Positions 1-5,874 are shown, numbered from the stretch's first letter. The stretch: DNA of 7,051 nucleotides from Acidobacteriaceae bacterium (GCA_027307295.1 DAHUXF010000147.1:1-7051), one strand, 5' to 3'. The notes: generated by a model not told the origin, from the letters alone. A program made the numbers and translations.

Positions 1-221
1 AGCAGTTTGAACTGTCGCTCGATCCCGAAACTGCCCGGTCCATGCACGACGAAACCCTGCCCGAAGAGGGTTACAAGACGGCGGCGTTCTGCTCCATGTG
101 CGGGCCCAAGTTCTGCTCCATGAACTACTCGCAGAAAGTGGACGAGTTTAACAAACAGGTTTACGGGATTGAGAAGACGGATTATTCTGCGCTGGTGGAG
201 AAGATCGCCGCAGTCAAGTAA
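1..221 (+). CDS. thiC: Phosphomethylpyrimidine synthase ThiC, C-terminal fragment
   Basis: This is the last 72 codons of thiC; the reading frame is open at the left edge (first full codon at position 3), so the start and most of the protein lie outside the window. ThiC is the cytoplasmic radical-SAM enzyme that converts aminoimidazole ribotide to HMP phosphate, the pyrimidine half of thiamin. The fragment begins QFELSLDPETAR and continues with HDETLP and then FCSMCGPKFCSM. This gives the C-terminal CX2CX4C cluster (visible residues 30, 33, 38) that binds the 4Fe-4S cluster in this family, and all three cysteines are present. The short tail after the cluster is normal for bacterial ThiC. Any TPP riboswitch would lie upstream, outside the window. 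Identity is essentially certain. Confidence 0.97.
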   Translation, partial: QFELSLDPETARSMHDETLPEEGYKTAAFCSMCGPKFCSMNYSQKVDEFNKQVYGIEKTDYSALVEKIAAVK

Positions 222-253
222 CGTTTGTGGACCAAACGGCCCCGGACGTAAAG

Positions 254-270
254 TCCCGCGCCCCGCGGGA
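254..270 (+). terminator. GC-rich hairpin after thiC
   Basis: TCCCGCG and CGCGGGA form a perfect 7-bp stem around a 3-nt CCC loop, 32 nt after the thiC stop. No T-run follows on the plus strand, so it is a possible but unproven transcription end or mRNA-stabilising structure. The rest of the 222-403 gap shows only small palindromes: CCTAATTAGG at 326-335 and TTCAGC-CAT-GCTGAA at 343-357. Confidence 0.35.
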
Positions 271-403
271 GTGTGTGCATTGCGAGTCCAGGACATAAAG
301 CTCTGGGGCGGCAAGGATGGGGATTCCTAATTAGGCATGAGCTTCAGCCATGCTGAAAAAGCCCAAATGGCGAGGCCCTTAAAATTAGGCGCAGTGATGT
401 TGT

Positions 404-814
404 TTATGATGGCTCAACATCCGCGTCTTGTGATAGCTCCGCTGGAAGTGGATCATCACAGACAATGACAGGCTGCGCCAGCGTCTTTTGCGCGGGCGTC
501 TTGATGGCCCATCTCCATTCGACCGGACGGAAATTATGGCCCACAGACGGCTCAAGGTTGAACTCCGGCTTGAATCCGCACACCAGGCAGGAAGAACCGA
601 TCGTCCTGATGTCCGTCTCCTGGCTTATATCATCACACCGTGTACCCATGGAACCGGCGACGACAGGCCCGTTGCATCTCTCGCAAGGAAATGCTGAAAG
701 ATGGAGATAGTGTGTTTCGGTCTCCCTACATCCGACCATCGTGCCGTTCCATGTCATGGGTGGCATGTCTCTGGCTTGACGATTGTGAAGAACCATCCCC
801 TCGGGCTGAGACAT
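404..814 (-). CDS. Orphan zinc-ribbon-like protein (two CxxC pairs)
   Basis: I do not recognise this protein. From the ATG at 814 it has 136 residues, with two CxxC pairs (C44/C47 in FPCERCNG and C76/C79 in SSCLVCGF) spaced like a zinc ribbon, plus C29 and C60. There is no signal peptide or membrane segment, so it should be cytoplasmic. The start at 814 was chosen because AAAGAGG sits about 6 nt upstream of that ATG. In-frame alternatives are the ATG at 853, which has AGAGGA only 3 nt away, and a TTG at 886; these would add 13 or 24 residues. It is last in a minus-strand series whose members are 70-110 bp apart. A metal-binding or nucleic-acid-binding role is only suggested by the cysteine pattern. 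Confidence 0.65.
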   Translation of the reverse strand: MSQPEGMVLHNRQARDMPPMTWNGTMVGCRETETHYLHLSAFPCERCNGPVVAGSMGTRCDDISQETDIRTIGSSCLVCGFKPEFNLEPSVGHNFRPVEWRWAIKTPAQKTLAQPVIVCDDPLPAELSQDADVEPS

Positions 815-903
815 TGGAACCTCTTTAAAAGCATTTGAATAATCCTGCTTCATCAATCCTCTTTTTTCATCTGGGTCACTTGGCAACTGGGCTGTTGACG
901 GGT

Positions 904-1098
904 TTACCGGAATGATGCCCGATTCTTCTCTTGTAGACGCATTTCCTGCACCAGCTTCTCCAGGGCCCCAGAGACAGAGAGAGCTTCCGCAGGGTGATAA
1001 AGTTTCTCACCATTGCATGCCAGGGCCTGCGCTGAGTAGATTTCCACGGGGCCGCGATAGAAGGCCGCGATGACAATCGTGAATAGCTGCGTGGTCAT
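904..1098 (-). CDS. Small conserved-looking hypothetical protein (64 aa)
   Basis: The product is a 64-residue protein of unknown function. It begins MTTQLFTIVIAAFYRG and has a charged amphipathic C-terminal half (PAEALSVSGALEKLVQEM, then RLQEKNR). The hydrophobic N-terminal stretch of about 10 residues is too short and too quickly interrupted (FYRGP) to be a convincing membrane anchor. Two adjacent ATGs (1101 and 1098) follow an AAAGGGA element; the second has the better spacing and was chosen. A further in-frame ATG at 1134 is disfavoured because it lies inside one arm of a 12-bp inverted repeat. Codon use looks protein-like, and overlapping frames give nonsense such as arginine-rich sequence. 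No family could be assigned. Confidence 0.6.
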   Translation of the reverse strand: MTTQLFTIVIAAFYRGPVEIYSAQALACNGEKLYHPAEALSVSGALEKLVQEMRLQEKNRASFR

Positions 1099-1124
1099 CA
1101 TTCCCTTTGTGAAGGCAGAAGCCG

Positions 1125-1163
1125 CCGGGACCATTACCTTGTAATGAAAGATAATGGTCCCGG
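1125..1163 (-). terminator. Perfect 12-bp inverted repeat after the SYLF gene
   Basis: CCGGGACCATTA (1125-1136) and its exact reverse complement TAATGGTCCCGG (1152-1163) enclose a 15-nt loop. It begins 4 nt beyond the SYLF stop codon on the minus strand, which is where a 3'-end hairpin is expected. No U-run follows on the minus strand; on the plus strand a T-rich stretch (ATATTTATTTT) follows. It could be a terminator, a 3' stabilising stem-loop or a protein-binding site. Confidence 0.5.
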
Positions 1164-1167
1164 ATAT

Positions 1168-1875
1168 TTATTTTCCGTCTTCGCGGGCTTCCTGAACCTT
1201 CCCTTTGTGAACAGTATTGTTCACGGCTTTCATGAACCCTCTGGCGATCTCCGGTGTCGATACTTTCCCCTGGAGAACGGACTTGAATGTTACATCGTGT
1301 CCATAGACAGAGATCGTGGAATCGCTGTCCTGTTCAACAACTGCGCCTTCCAGCGTGAGGCCGGCAAAGATGCCCTTGGAGCGCGAATAGGTGAGCATCT
1401 CCGTATCCATCTTCCAGTCCGTGCCTGCGGAAGCATGGCGTCCAACCGGTCCGGCTGCGGCTGATCCTTCTCCGCTGATCTGGAATTTGCTGGAGAGCAG
1501 TTGCTCCATCCCTTTGTTGTTCATGATCAGCATAATCAGGTCCACGCCCTCTACGCCAATCTGAAGGCCCGCGCTTCCGCCGCCGACTGAGATGAAGGCC
1601 GGAGCGCTCCAACCCTCTGCTGTGCGGCAGGTCGCCATACCGCGGCCATGTTTGCCGCCGAAGATGAATCCGCCTTTGACCAGATGTGGAACCACAGCGA
1701 TGCACTTGGCCGAATCCAGGACCTCTTCCGGGATTCCTTTATCCGGCGCGGAAGTCATCTGGCTTAATACGTCAGCTCCCAGTTGCAGACGCTCAGAGAC
1801 ATCTTTCTTCTGCTCACCGGCCCAGGCCAGGTTCGCTAAACATCCCATAAGCAAAAATACGATTATCTTTTTCAT
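1168..1875 (-). CDS. Secreted SYLF (DUF500/Ysc84-type) domain protein
   Basis: The product is a 235-residue exported protein. Residues 1-20 (MKKIIVFLLMGCLANLAWAG) are a signal peptide with a basic start, a hydrophobic core and a likely AWA|G cleavage site. C12 sits in LLMGC, a poor lipobox, so simple secretion is favoured over lipidation. The rest matches the SYLF family: KCIAVVPHLVKGGFIFGGKHGRGM (58-80), then WSAPAFISVGGGSAGLQIG (89-107) and SKGIFAGLTLEGAVVEQD (166-183). SYLF domains bind phosphoinositides and other lipids in eukaryotes; the bacterial exported versions are poorly characterised, so periplasmic or outer-membrane lipid binding is inference. The ATG at 1875 is supported by AAGGAG 8 nt upstream; an upstream in-frame ATG at 1893 lacks such support. 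A strong inverted repeat follows the stop. Confidence 0.92.
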   Translation of the reverse strand: MKKIIVFLLMGCLANLAWAGEQKKDVSERLQLGADVLSQMTSAPDKGIPEEVLDSAKCIAVVPHLVKGGFIFGGKHGRGMATCRTAEGWSAPAFISVGGGSAGLQIGVEGVDLIMLIMNNKGMEQLLSSKFQISGEGSAAAGPVGRHASAGTDWKMDTEMLTYSRSKGIFAGLTLEGAVVEQDSDSTISVYGHDVTFKSVLQGKVSTPEIARGFMKAVNNTVHKGKVQEAREDGK

Positions 1876-1984
1876 ACGTAGTACTCCTTGCATTTCTATT
1901 GCGAAAATAATGAGATTGATTTTTGAGGCGCCGGCAAACTGCTCAGCCTTGTGGTGAAGTTGAACTTTCCGGGCTTCCTAAGTG

Positions 1985-2179
1985 TCATGCCAATTTGTTG
2001 CGTCGTGGAGCTTTCATTGGCTGCCTTGCATATTTGAGAGACCGGCGGCAAAAGATGTGGTCCATCACCAGAGTCATTGCTGCAACCACCAGCAATAAGG
2101 GAAGGACCTGTTCGCCAAATTGAAGTTCCAGGCCAACCATCCAGACGAAAATCACGATCATTAAAATTGTACGCAGCAT
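1985..2179 (-). CDS. Mini membrane protein, DUF5670/lmo0937-like architecture
   Basis: The product is a 64-residue protein with two hydrophobic stretches, residues 3-18 (RTILMIVIFVWMVGLE) and 25-40 (VLPLLLVVAAMTLVMD), separated by a short polar turn. A basic tail follows (CRRSLKYARQPMKAPRRNK). This matches the hairpin layout of the lmo0937 (DUF5670) small membrane proteins, which usually have a Gly-rich turn; here the turn reads ELQFGEQ, so family membership is tentative. The ATG at 2179 has AAAGGA 7 nt upstream and opens directly into the first membrane segment. Longer in-frame versions reaching 2245 would add a less likely N-terminal extension. It is followed 109 bp later by the SYLF gene in the same direction. 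The function of this class is unknown; a link to envelope stress is often suspected but not shown here. Confidence 0.7.
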   Translation of the reverse strand: MLRTILMIVIFVWMVGLELQFGEQVLPLLLVVAAMTLVMDHIFCRRSLKYARQPMKAPRRNKLA

Positions 2180-2434
2180 CACTGTGTCCTTTAGATGCAT
2201 GTAAGCAGCTTCGCAAAGGCCGCTTATCCAAATTATTAGCGCCAAGCGTGATTCATACCGGCTGGATACCTATTGAACATGATTGCATTGCGGGGCCAGG
2301 CATGTCTGATCCAAATTGCACACTTCAGGGATTTGCGTGCGGCGTCCGCCATTGAGGGACGCATACCATGCGATTGGCGACTCATGAGCAAGCAACAGCA
2401 TTCCGTCAGCGCTGATACTTGTAGATCAGAGGAA

Positions 2435-2665
2435 TTAATCGGGTAGAGGCACAGCAGCGGCGTAGGCCAGTCGGCCAGCGCTGTTGCCGGCCTTGTGGCT
2501 TTCTTCCATGTGGGCCTTGAATGCTACCTTGATTTTCCCTTGTCTCTCTTTTGTCGTCAGCTTGCCGCGAACGGAAAAGCCCTGATGGCAATCCGAACAT
2601 CGCCAGGAGACGGGGGTCCCGTCAATTTTTTCTACAACAATAAGTTCTGGCATGTGTTCCAGCAT
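2435..2665 (-). CDS. Small CxxC...HxxxxH putative zinc-finger protein
   Basis: The product is a 76-residue protein beginning MLEHMPELIVVEKIDG. Its core contains WRCSDCHQGFS and, 25 residues after the second cysteine, HMEESH, giving C23-x2-C26 and H52-x4-H57. This resembles a C2H2 zinc finger with an unusually long connecting segment that is basic (RGKLTTKERQGKIKVAFK). Zinc binding is inferred from the ligand spacing; no named family was recognised. The start follows the upstream gene's stop by one base (TGA-G-ATG), so translation is probably coupled to the CDP-alcohol transferase. There is no strong Shine-Dalgarno of its own, consistent with re-initiation. A second ATG four codons in is possible. 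The frame stays open upstream, but there it is only the antisense-looking shadow of the transferase gene. Confidence 0.7.
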   Translation of the reverse strand: MLEHMPELIVVEKIDGTPVSWRCSDCHQGFSVRGKLTTKERQGKIKVAFKAHMEESHKAGNSAGRLAYAAAVPLPD

Positions 2666-2666
2666 C

Positions 2667-3470
2667 TCACAAACGCGGTATCCGCGTCTGTGCAATTGTG
2701 AACAATGGTAATGGTCCCTCTCCTTCAGCCGGGACCAGCGGTAGCTGCCTGGAGCCAGGTAGCGGCTTGCCCACGGGGATCGGTTCCTGACGGTACAGCC
2801 GCAAGGTGTTGTGAATGGCCGAGATGACCATGACCAGCAGCATGCCGGAGATGCCGATGCTTCCCGCAACATCAAAGAACCGTTGAACACGGCCAAAAAG
2901 ATGCACCGTTGACCTCCACAGCAGGCATACATTGCCGACGGAGAGCAGGATACGCAGCTCAGTGGGTCCCATTTTGAAATAAGATATTTTGAAATCACCC
3001 ACGGTGTAGCTGGCCAGGTAGACCTCAACGGAGAGCATGAGGTAGGCAACAAGCAATCCCAAAGCAACCACAGGAGACATGTATCCTGAAAGGGCTAGCC
3101 CGCCGAGAAGAAAGAAAGCGCTGAAGGCGTCTACGATGTGGTCAACATAAAAGCCATAGCGCGGACGCGAGTGGTCGCGAAAGCGGGCCAGCGTGCCATC
3201 CAGTGAGTCGCCCAGCCAGTTCAGCGCCAGGCAGACAATCACCAGCAGCAGTCCGAAACGGTTATGGCTGGACCACCAGTACGCGGCCCCGGCGCTGGCC
3301 ATGGAAAGCAGTCCCAGAAGCGTGAGATGGTCAGAGTTGATCCATTCGGGTGTGTGTGCAGCAAGCCAGATCAGGGTCCGCTTTTCCAGATGGGCAAGAA
3401 AACTCTGCTGTATCCTCCGGGCTTCACTAAACTCCGGCTTCTGCCTGGATTGTGGTGCAACGTGATGCAT
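2667..3470 (-). CDS. CDP-alcohol phosphatidyltransferase family membrane protein
   Basis: The product is a 267-residue integral membrane enzyme of the CDP-alcohol phosphatidyltransferase family (PF01066), which moves a phosphatidyl or substituted phosphate group from a CDP-linked donor to an alcohol. The full metal/CDP signature is present: D88-x2-D91-G92-x2-A95-R96, nine residues, G106-x3-D110-x3-D114, so all four catalytic aspartates are intact. Hydrophobic segments lie near residues 49-66, 72-87, 116-129, 133-150, 173-185 and 203-219. The acceptor alcohol cannot be read from sequence, so pgsA, pssA or similar symbols are not justified. The ATG at 3470 has GGAGGT 8 nt upstream. The C-terminal 40 residues are proline-rich and polar. 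It leads a two-gene unit with the small zinc-finger-like protein. Confidence 0.92.
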   Translation of the reverse strand: MHHVAPQSRQKPEFSEARRIQQSFLAHLEKRTLIWLAAHTPEWINSDHLTLLGLLSMASAGAAYWWSSHNRFGLLLVIVCLALNWLGDSLDGTLARFRDHSRPRYGFYVDHIVDAFSAFFLLGGLALSGYMSPVVALGLLVAYLMLSVEVYLASYTVGDFKISYFKMGPTELRILLSVGNVCLLWRSTVHLFGRVQRFFDVAGSIGISGMLLVMVISAIHNTLRLYRQEPIPVGKPLPGSRQLPLVPAEGEGPLPLFTIAQTRIPRL

Positions 3471-3505
3471 ACGTATTTACCTCCGATGACGGTAGTGTGG
3501 AACCC

Positions 3506-3525
3506 GGCAAGCCCGTTCGCTTGCC
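3506..3525 (-). promoter_or_regulatory. Hairpin in the 5' leader of the CDP-alcohol transferase
   Basis: GGCAAGC and GCTTGCC form a perfect 7-bp stem with a 6-nt loop. On the minus strand it ends 35 nt before the ATG, just outside the ribosome-binding region. It may be a leader structure or an operator; there is no supporting ligand-domain pattern for a riboswitch. Confidence 0.3.
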
Positions 3526-3780
3526 CTGAGGCAGACTTTGCGCTGGGTAGCGATTTGCCGCAATGCACTGGCGCTCAAGCGGAGGTAAAACTGAAGTCAA
3601 CCGGTAAGTGCTAGAGAGAGCTGAAGATGAGGCAGAACTCAACTGGCGGTGACACTCAGGTGAGCTGCTTAGAATAAGAGAAAAAACGAATAACAGGTAG
3701 GACGAGCTATGTATGCAACATATGTGCAAAACGTTTCGTCTAAAAAAAAATTAAAAGTGTCAACGATGTGAAGTCAGAGC

Positions 3781-3809
3781 TTGACAGCAGCGTGCGCACA
3801 GCAGAGAAT
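3781..3809 (+). promoter_or_regulatory. Candidate sigma70-type promoter for the PilZ gene
   Basis: A consensus -35 box TTGACA (3781-3786) is followed after 17 nt by GAGAAT (3804-3809), which matches 4 of 6 bases of the -10 consensus. An A-rich block lies 30-40 nt upstream. It would give a 5' leader of roughly 35 nt before the ATG at 3850. This is read by eye only. Confidence 0.4.
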
Positions 3810-3849
3810 CTTTTGACTCAGCCCTTCCCCCAAAGAGCTGCTGTGTACG

Positions 3850-4227
3850 ATGGAACCAAGCGACAACTTTTCACCCGACACAACTCAGATCGATGGAGAC
3901 GAGATGGAAGAGACTGATCCCAGCGCGGTGGGAGAGCCGCGCAAGATGATCAACCGCGCCGTGCGACACGAATTGAATATCCCAATGCGTTACCGCACGG
4001 AAGGCCAGAAGGACTGGTCCACAGGCGAGGCCATCAATATGAGCGAATCGGGACTGCTTTTTTCTTCCGATCAATTGCTTGACCTGGATACCCGGGTACA
4101 AATTACCTTTCAGAACATTGATACGCCGATGATGAGTTCCGGCACGCGGCTGGTCCGTGTGGTGCGCCGAATCCTTAGCAACTGGCCGGAGACGCGGGTT
4201 GTCTTTGGCGCCAGATTTTGCTCCTGA
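3850..4227 (+). CDS. PilZ domain protein
   Basis: The product is a 125-residue soluble protein. After an acidic, probably disordered N-terminus (1-30) comes a PilZ-type barrel: RAVRHELNIPMRYR (36-49), then the NMSESG motif (63-68), which fits the (D/N)xSxxG half of the c-di-GMP binding signature. A strand pattern follows (RVQITFQN, then TRLVRVVRR and RVVFGARF). The usual RxxxR half is not canonical: the position four residues before R39 is Asn, with an Arg at 36 instead. C-di-GMP binding is therefore likely in family terms but weakened by this. The start is uncertain: ATG 3850 has only a distant AAAGAG, while an internal ATG at 3904 has GGAG 5 nt upstream and would give a 107-residue protein with the domain intact. 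It appears to be transcribed alone and ends in a hairpin terminator. Confidence 0.85.
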   Translation: MEPSDNFSPDTTQIDGDEMEETDPSAVGEPRKMINRAVRHELNIPMRYRTEGQKDWSTGEAINMSESGLLFSSDQLLDLDTRVQITFQNIDTPMMSSGTRLVRVVRRILSNWPETRVVFGARFCS

Positions 4228-4266
4228 TGGTCTAAGTGAGCTGATTCACCGATAAGGAAACTGTGG

Positions 4267-4303
4267 GGTTCAGCCCTGACAGATCAGGCTGAACCACTTG
4301 TTT
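4267..4303 (+). terminator. Hairpin terminator after the PilZ gene
   Basis: The left arm 4267-4279 and right arm 4284-4295 pair over 12 bp with one bulged C and a tight CAGA loop. ACTTGTTT follows, a weak T-rich tail. It lies 40 bp after the PilZ stop, the expected place. The remainder of the 4228-4501 gap shows only an isolated TACAAT (4447-4452) as a possible -10 box for the next gene, without a good -35. Confidence 0.6.
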
Positions 4304-4501
4304 GCCCAATGCAAAAAAAGACTCTGCCGGGCCTGTTTGCGCAAAAAACCTTCCCCGCGGGTCCGCCAGGTATCATCTAAGGTACTGAGGGGTGCTGCCG
4401 TTTTACAGGTAAGTTTATTTGGGAAACTGGGCCTGTCGCGGATGCATACAATCCAAATCTTCGGGCTGGCCACCATTCGGTTGCAATGGTAAAAGAGAGA
4501 C

Positions 4502-4738
4502 ATGAATCCACAAGACGATTCCGGGAGCAAAGACCGGTTCCAGAAGTTTGGCCGCAAGCTGGACGAGGAACTGGGCGAAGCGGCGGAGAAATTCGAGCGG
4601 GAAAAAGAGAAGGTGATTACCTATCTCAACAACGAAGTTGTGCCCGCAATCCGCAATCATTCCAGCAAAGCGTTGCGCACGGCAGCGGAACAGTTAGGCC
4701 GGCTGGCCGAGTATATGGACAAAGACCGCTCCAAGTAG
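4502..4738 (+). CDS. Small highly charged hypothetical protein upstream of rlpA
   Basis: The product is a 78-residue soluble protein, very rich in charged residues and predicted to be almost wholly helical. Segments such as KFGRKLDEELGEAAEKFERE (15-34) and ALRTAAEQLGRLAEYMD (57-73) have the alternating pattern of an amphipathic helix or coiled coil. I do not recognise a family. The ATG at 4502 follows AAAGAGAG closely, a modest ribosome site. The reading frame carries clear protein-like codon use, whereas the overlapping frame that would extend RlpA upstream reads as arginine/glycine/glutamine-rich sequence; this is why the small gene is taken as real. Its stop is followed at one base by an ATG (TAG-C-ATG at 4740) that is not in the RlpA frame. 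Confidence 0.75.
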   Translation: MNPQDDSGSKDRFQKFGRKLDEELGEAAEKFEREKEKVITYLNNEVVPAIRNHSSKALRTAAEQLGRLAEYMDKDRSK

Positions 4739-4752
4739 CATGGCTGGTCGGC

Positions 4753-5487
4753 GTGCTTTTGCTGCTGGCCGGATGTGCGGCCCATCGCGAGCCTCCGCCG
4801 GTCATGCCTGCTCCTCCGCCTTCCATACCACCGCGTGTGCCTTCACCCACGCCTACCCCCATGTCCACTCCATCGCCCACGCCAAATGCTCCAGCCGTGC
4901 CACGAGACAGTGGCGGGATATCCGTTCCCAGAAACGCCAAGGTCCTTTATACGGAAGTGGGATACGCAAGCTGGTATGGGCCGGGGTTCCAGAAGCGCAA
5001 CGGAGCCAATGGCCAGCCATATGACATGAATGCCATGACGGCGGCGCATCGCACGCTTCCACTGAACACCATCGCCCGTGTAACCGATCTTAAGACGGGA
5101 GACTTTGTGCTGCTGCGCATCACCGACCGCGGGCCGTTTGTGGGCGACCGCGTGATCGATCTCTCACGCGCCGCCGCGCGCAAGTTGAGCGTTTACCAGC
5201 ATGGCACGGCTCTGGTCCGGATTGAAGTCCTGGAAACGCCCGCGTCCATCAATAACGGCGGCCGATGGTGCGTCCAGATTGGCGCATTTACCGACTCAGC
5301 CGACGCAACAAAGCTAAAAGAGAAGCTTGCTCACCGCTATCACACGGCCAGAGTCTTGCAGTTCAGCAGCCCCATGGGCGGGGACTGGGTGCGTGTGCGC
5401 GTGGCGGAAGATGACAAAAAACGCGCCCAGGAAGTGATCCACGAGTTGCACACGGACGCGGGAGTCTATCTGGTCCGGCTGGATTAA
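4753..5487 (+). CDS. rlpA: RlpA-type septal ring lipoprotein (DPBB + SPOR); start uncertain
   Basis: RlpA proteins are outer-membrane lipoproteins that bind glycan strands at the septum; some, such as Pseudomonas RlpA, are lytic transglycosylases. Numbered from GTG 4753 there are 244 residues: lipobox LLAG-C8, a Pro/Ser/Thr linker (14-51), a double-psi beta-barrel (70-158) with GYASWYG, MTAAHRTLP (H99) and ITDRGPF (D125), and a C-terminal SPOR domain (171-244, RWCVQIGAF onward) that binds denuded peptidoglycan. The conserved acidic position 11 residues before H99 is Gln88 (NGQPYD). The start is a problem: GTG 4753 leaves a signal of only seven residues, CTG 4744 gives ten, and the only in-frame ATG (4486) puts the signal near residue 90 and overlaps the whole upstream gene. 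Identity is certain; the 5' end is not. Confidence 0.88.
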   Translation: MLLLLAGCAAHREPPPVMPAPPPSIPPRVPSPTPTPMSTPSPTPNAPAVPRDSGGISVPRNAKVLYTEVGYASWYGPGFQKRNGANGQPYDMNAMTAAHRTLPLNTIARVTDLKTGDFVLLRITDRGPFVGDRVIDLSRAAARKLSVYQHGTALVRIEVLETPASINNGGRWCVQIGAFTDSADATKLKEKLAHRYHTARVLQFSSPMGGDWVRVRVAEDDKKRAQEVIHELHTDAGVYLVRLD

Positions 5488-5532
5488 GTCTTTCCCCAAT
5501 CCCGTCGCAGGTTTTGCTAACATTTGCCTGCT

Positions 5533-5874
5533 ATGACTGATTGCCTTTTCTGCAAAATCATCGCCGGCAGGATTCCTTCGCGGAAGGTGTATGAAGACGA
5601 GAAGACCTTCGCCTTTGAGGACATCAATCCGCAAGCCCCAACCCATGTTCTGATTGTTCCTAAGAAGCACATCATCGGCATTGACCAGGCGACAGAAGAG
5701 GATGCCGAGCTTATTGGCTACTGCCAGACCGTGGCGGCAAAAATAGCGCGTGAACGCAATTTGCAGCATGGCTTTCGCACGGTCTATAACGTCGGTCGCG
5801 ATGCCGGACAGACCGTTTTCCATCTGCACTTGCATCTAATCGGTGGAAGAAAGCTGAGCTGGCCGCCGGGGTAA
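5533..5874 (+). CDS. HIT family (HinT-like) nucleotide hydrolase/transferase
   Basis: The product is a 113-residue protein, the usual length for HinT. It opens with MTDCLFCKIIAGRIPS, including the C4/C7 pair common in bacterial members. DINPQAPTHVLIVPKKH (30-46) follows, and the protein ends with the histidine triad HLHLHL (H97, H99, H101) in QTVFHLHLHLIGGR. Family members hydrolyse purine nucleoside phosphoramidates in the cytoplasm, with the middle His as nucleophile; the physiological substrate is rarely known. The ATG at 5533 fits the family N-terminus; a TTG three codons earlier is less likely. No strong Shine-Dalgarno is visible. It lies 45 bp after rlpA and may be cotranscribed, though there is no functional link. 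The C-terminus (GGRKLSWPPG) is typical and complete. Confidence 0.95.
   Translation: MTDCLFCKIIAGRIPSRKVYEDEKTFAFEDINPQAPTHVLIVPKKHIIGIDQATEEDAELIGYCQTVAAKIARERNLQHGFRTVYNVGRDAGQTVFHLHLHLIGGRKLSWPPG

Larger units (their letters stand above)
3471..3849. other. Divergent intergenic region, CDP-alcohol transferase / PilZ
   Basis: This 379-bp stretch separates two divergent genes and should carry promoters for both. It holds a 7-bp hairpin in the transferase leader, an 8-bp palindrome ACATATGT (3718-3725), an AT-rich block with an A9 run (3742-3750), and a promoter-like TTGACA box at 3781. The open frames here read as low-quality sequence and I do not support a gene. Confidence 0.6.

Noticed and set aside
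2180..2434. Gap between the small zinc-ligand gene and the mini membrane protein
   Set aside because: Only a 6-bp stem (GCGTCC 2342-2347 with GGACGC 2357-2362) was seen. It has no T-run and is too weak to call a terminator, and no promoter is convincing.
2666..3067. N-terminal extension of the small CxxC/HxxxxH protein
   Set aside because: This part of the open frame lies entirely within the CDP-alcohol transferase in another frame and reads as Trp/Cys/Arg-rich shadow sequence.
3628..3678. 16-codon plus-strand mini-ORF (MRQNSTGG...)
   Set aside because: It is too short, with only a purine-rich stretch upstream and no conservation evidence.
3427..3729. 100-residue minus-strand open frame upstream of the transferase
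   Set aside because: It is Ser-rich low-complexity sequence, overlaps the transferase start and its strong ribosome site, and has no recognisable motif.
4486..4752. Long N-terminal extension of RlpA from ATG 4486
   Set aside because: It overlaps the whole 78-residue gene in another frame, has Arg/Gly/Gln-rich out-of-frame composition and no ribosome site, and would bury the lipoprotein signal near residue 90.
4740..5024. Open frame from the ATG at 4740 directly after the small gene's stop
   Set aside because: Although the ATG is well placed, the frame encodes a His/Ala/Ser-rich shadow of the RlpA linker with no domain; the RlpA frame is unmistakable.
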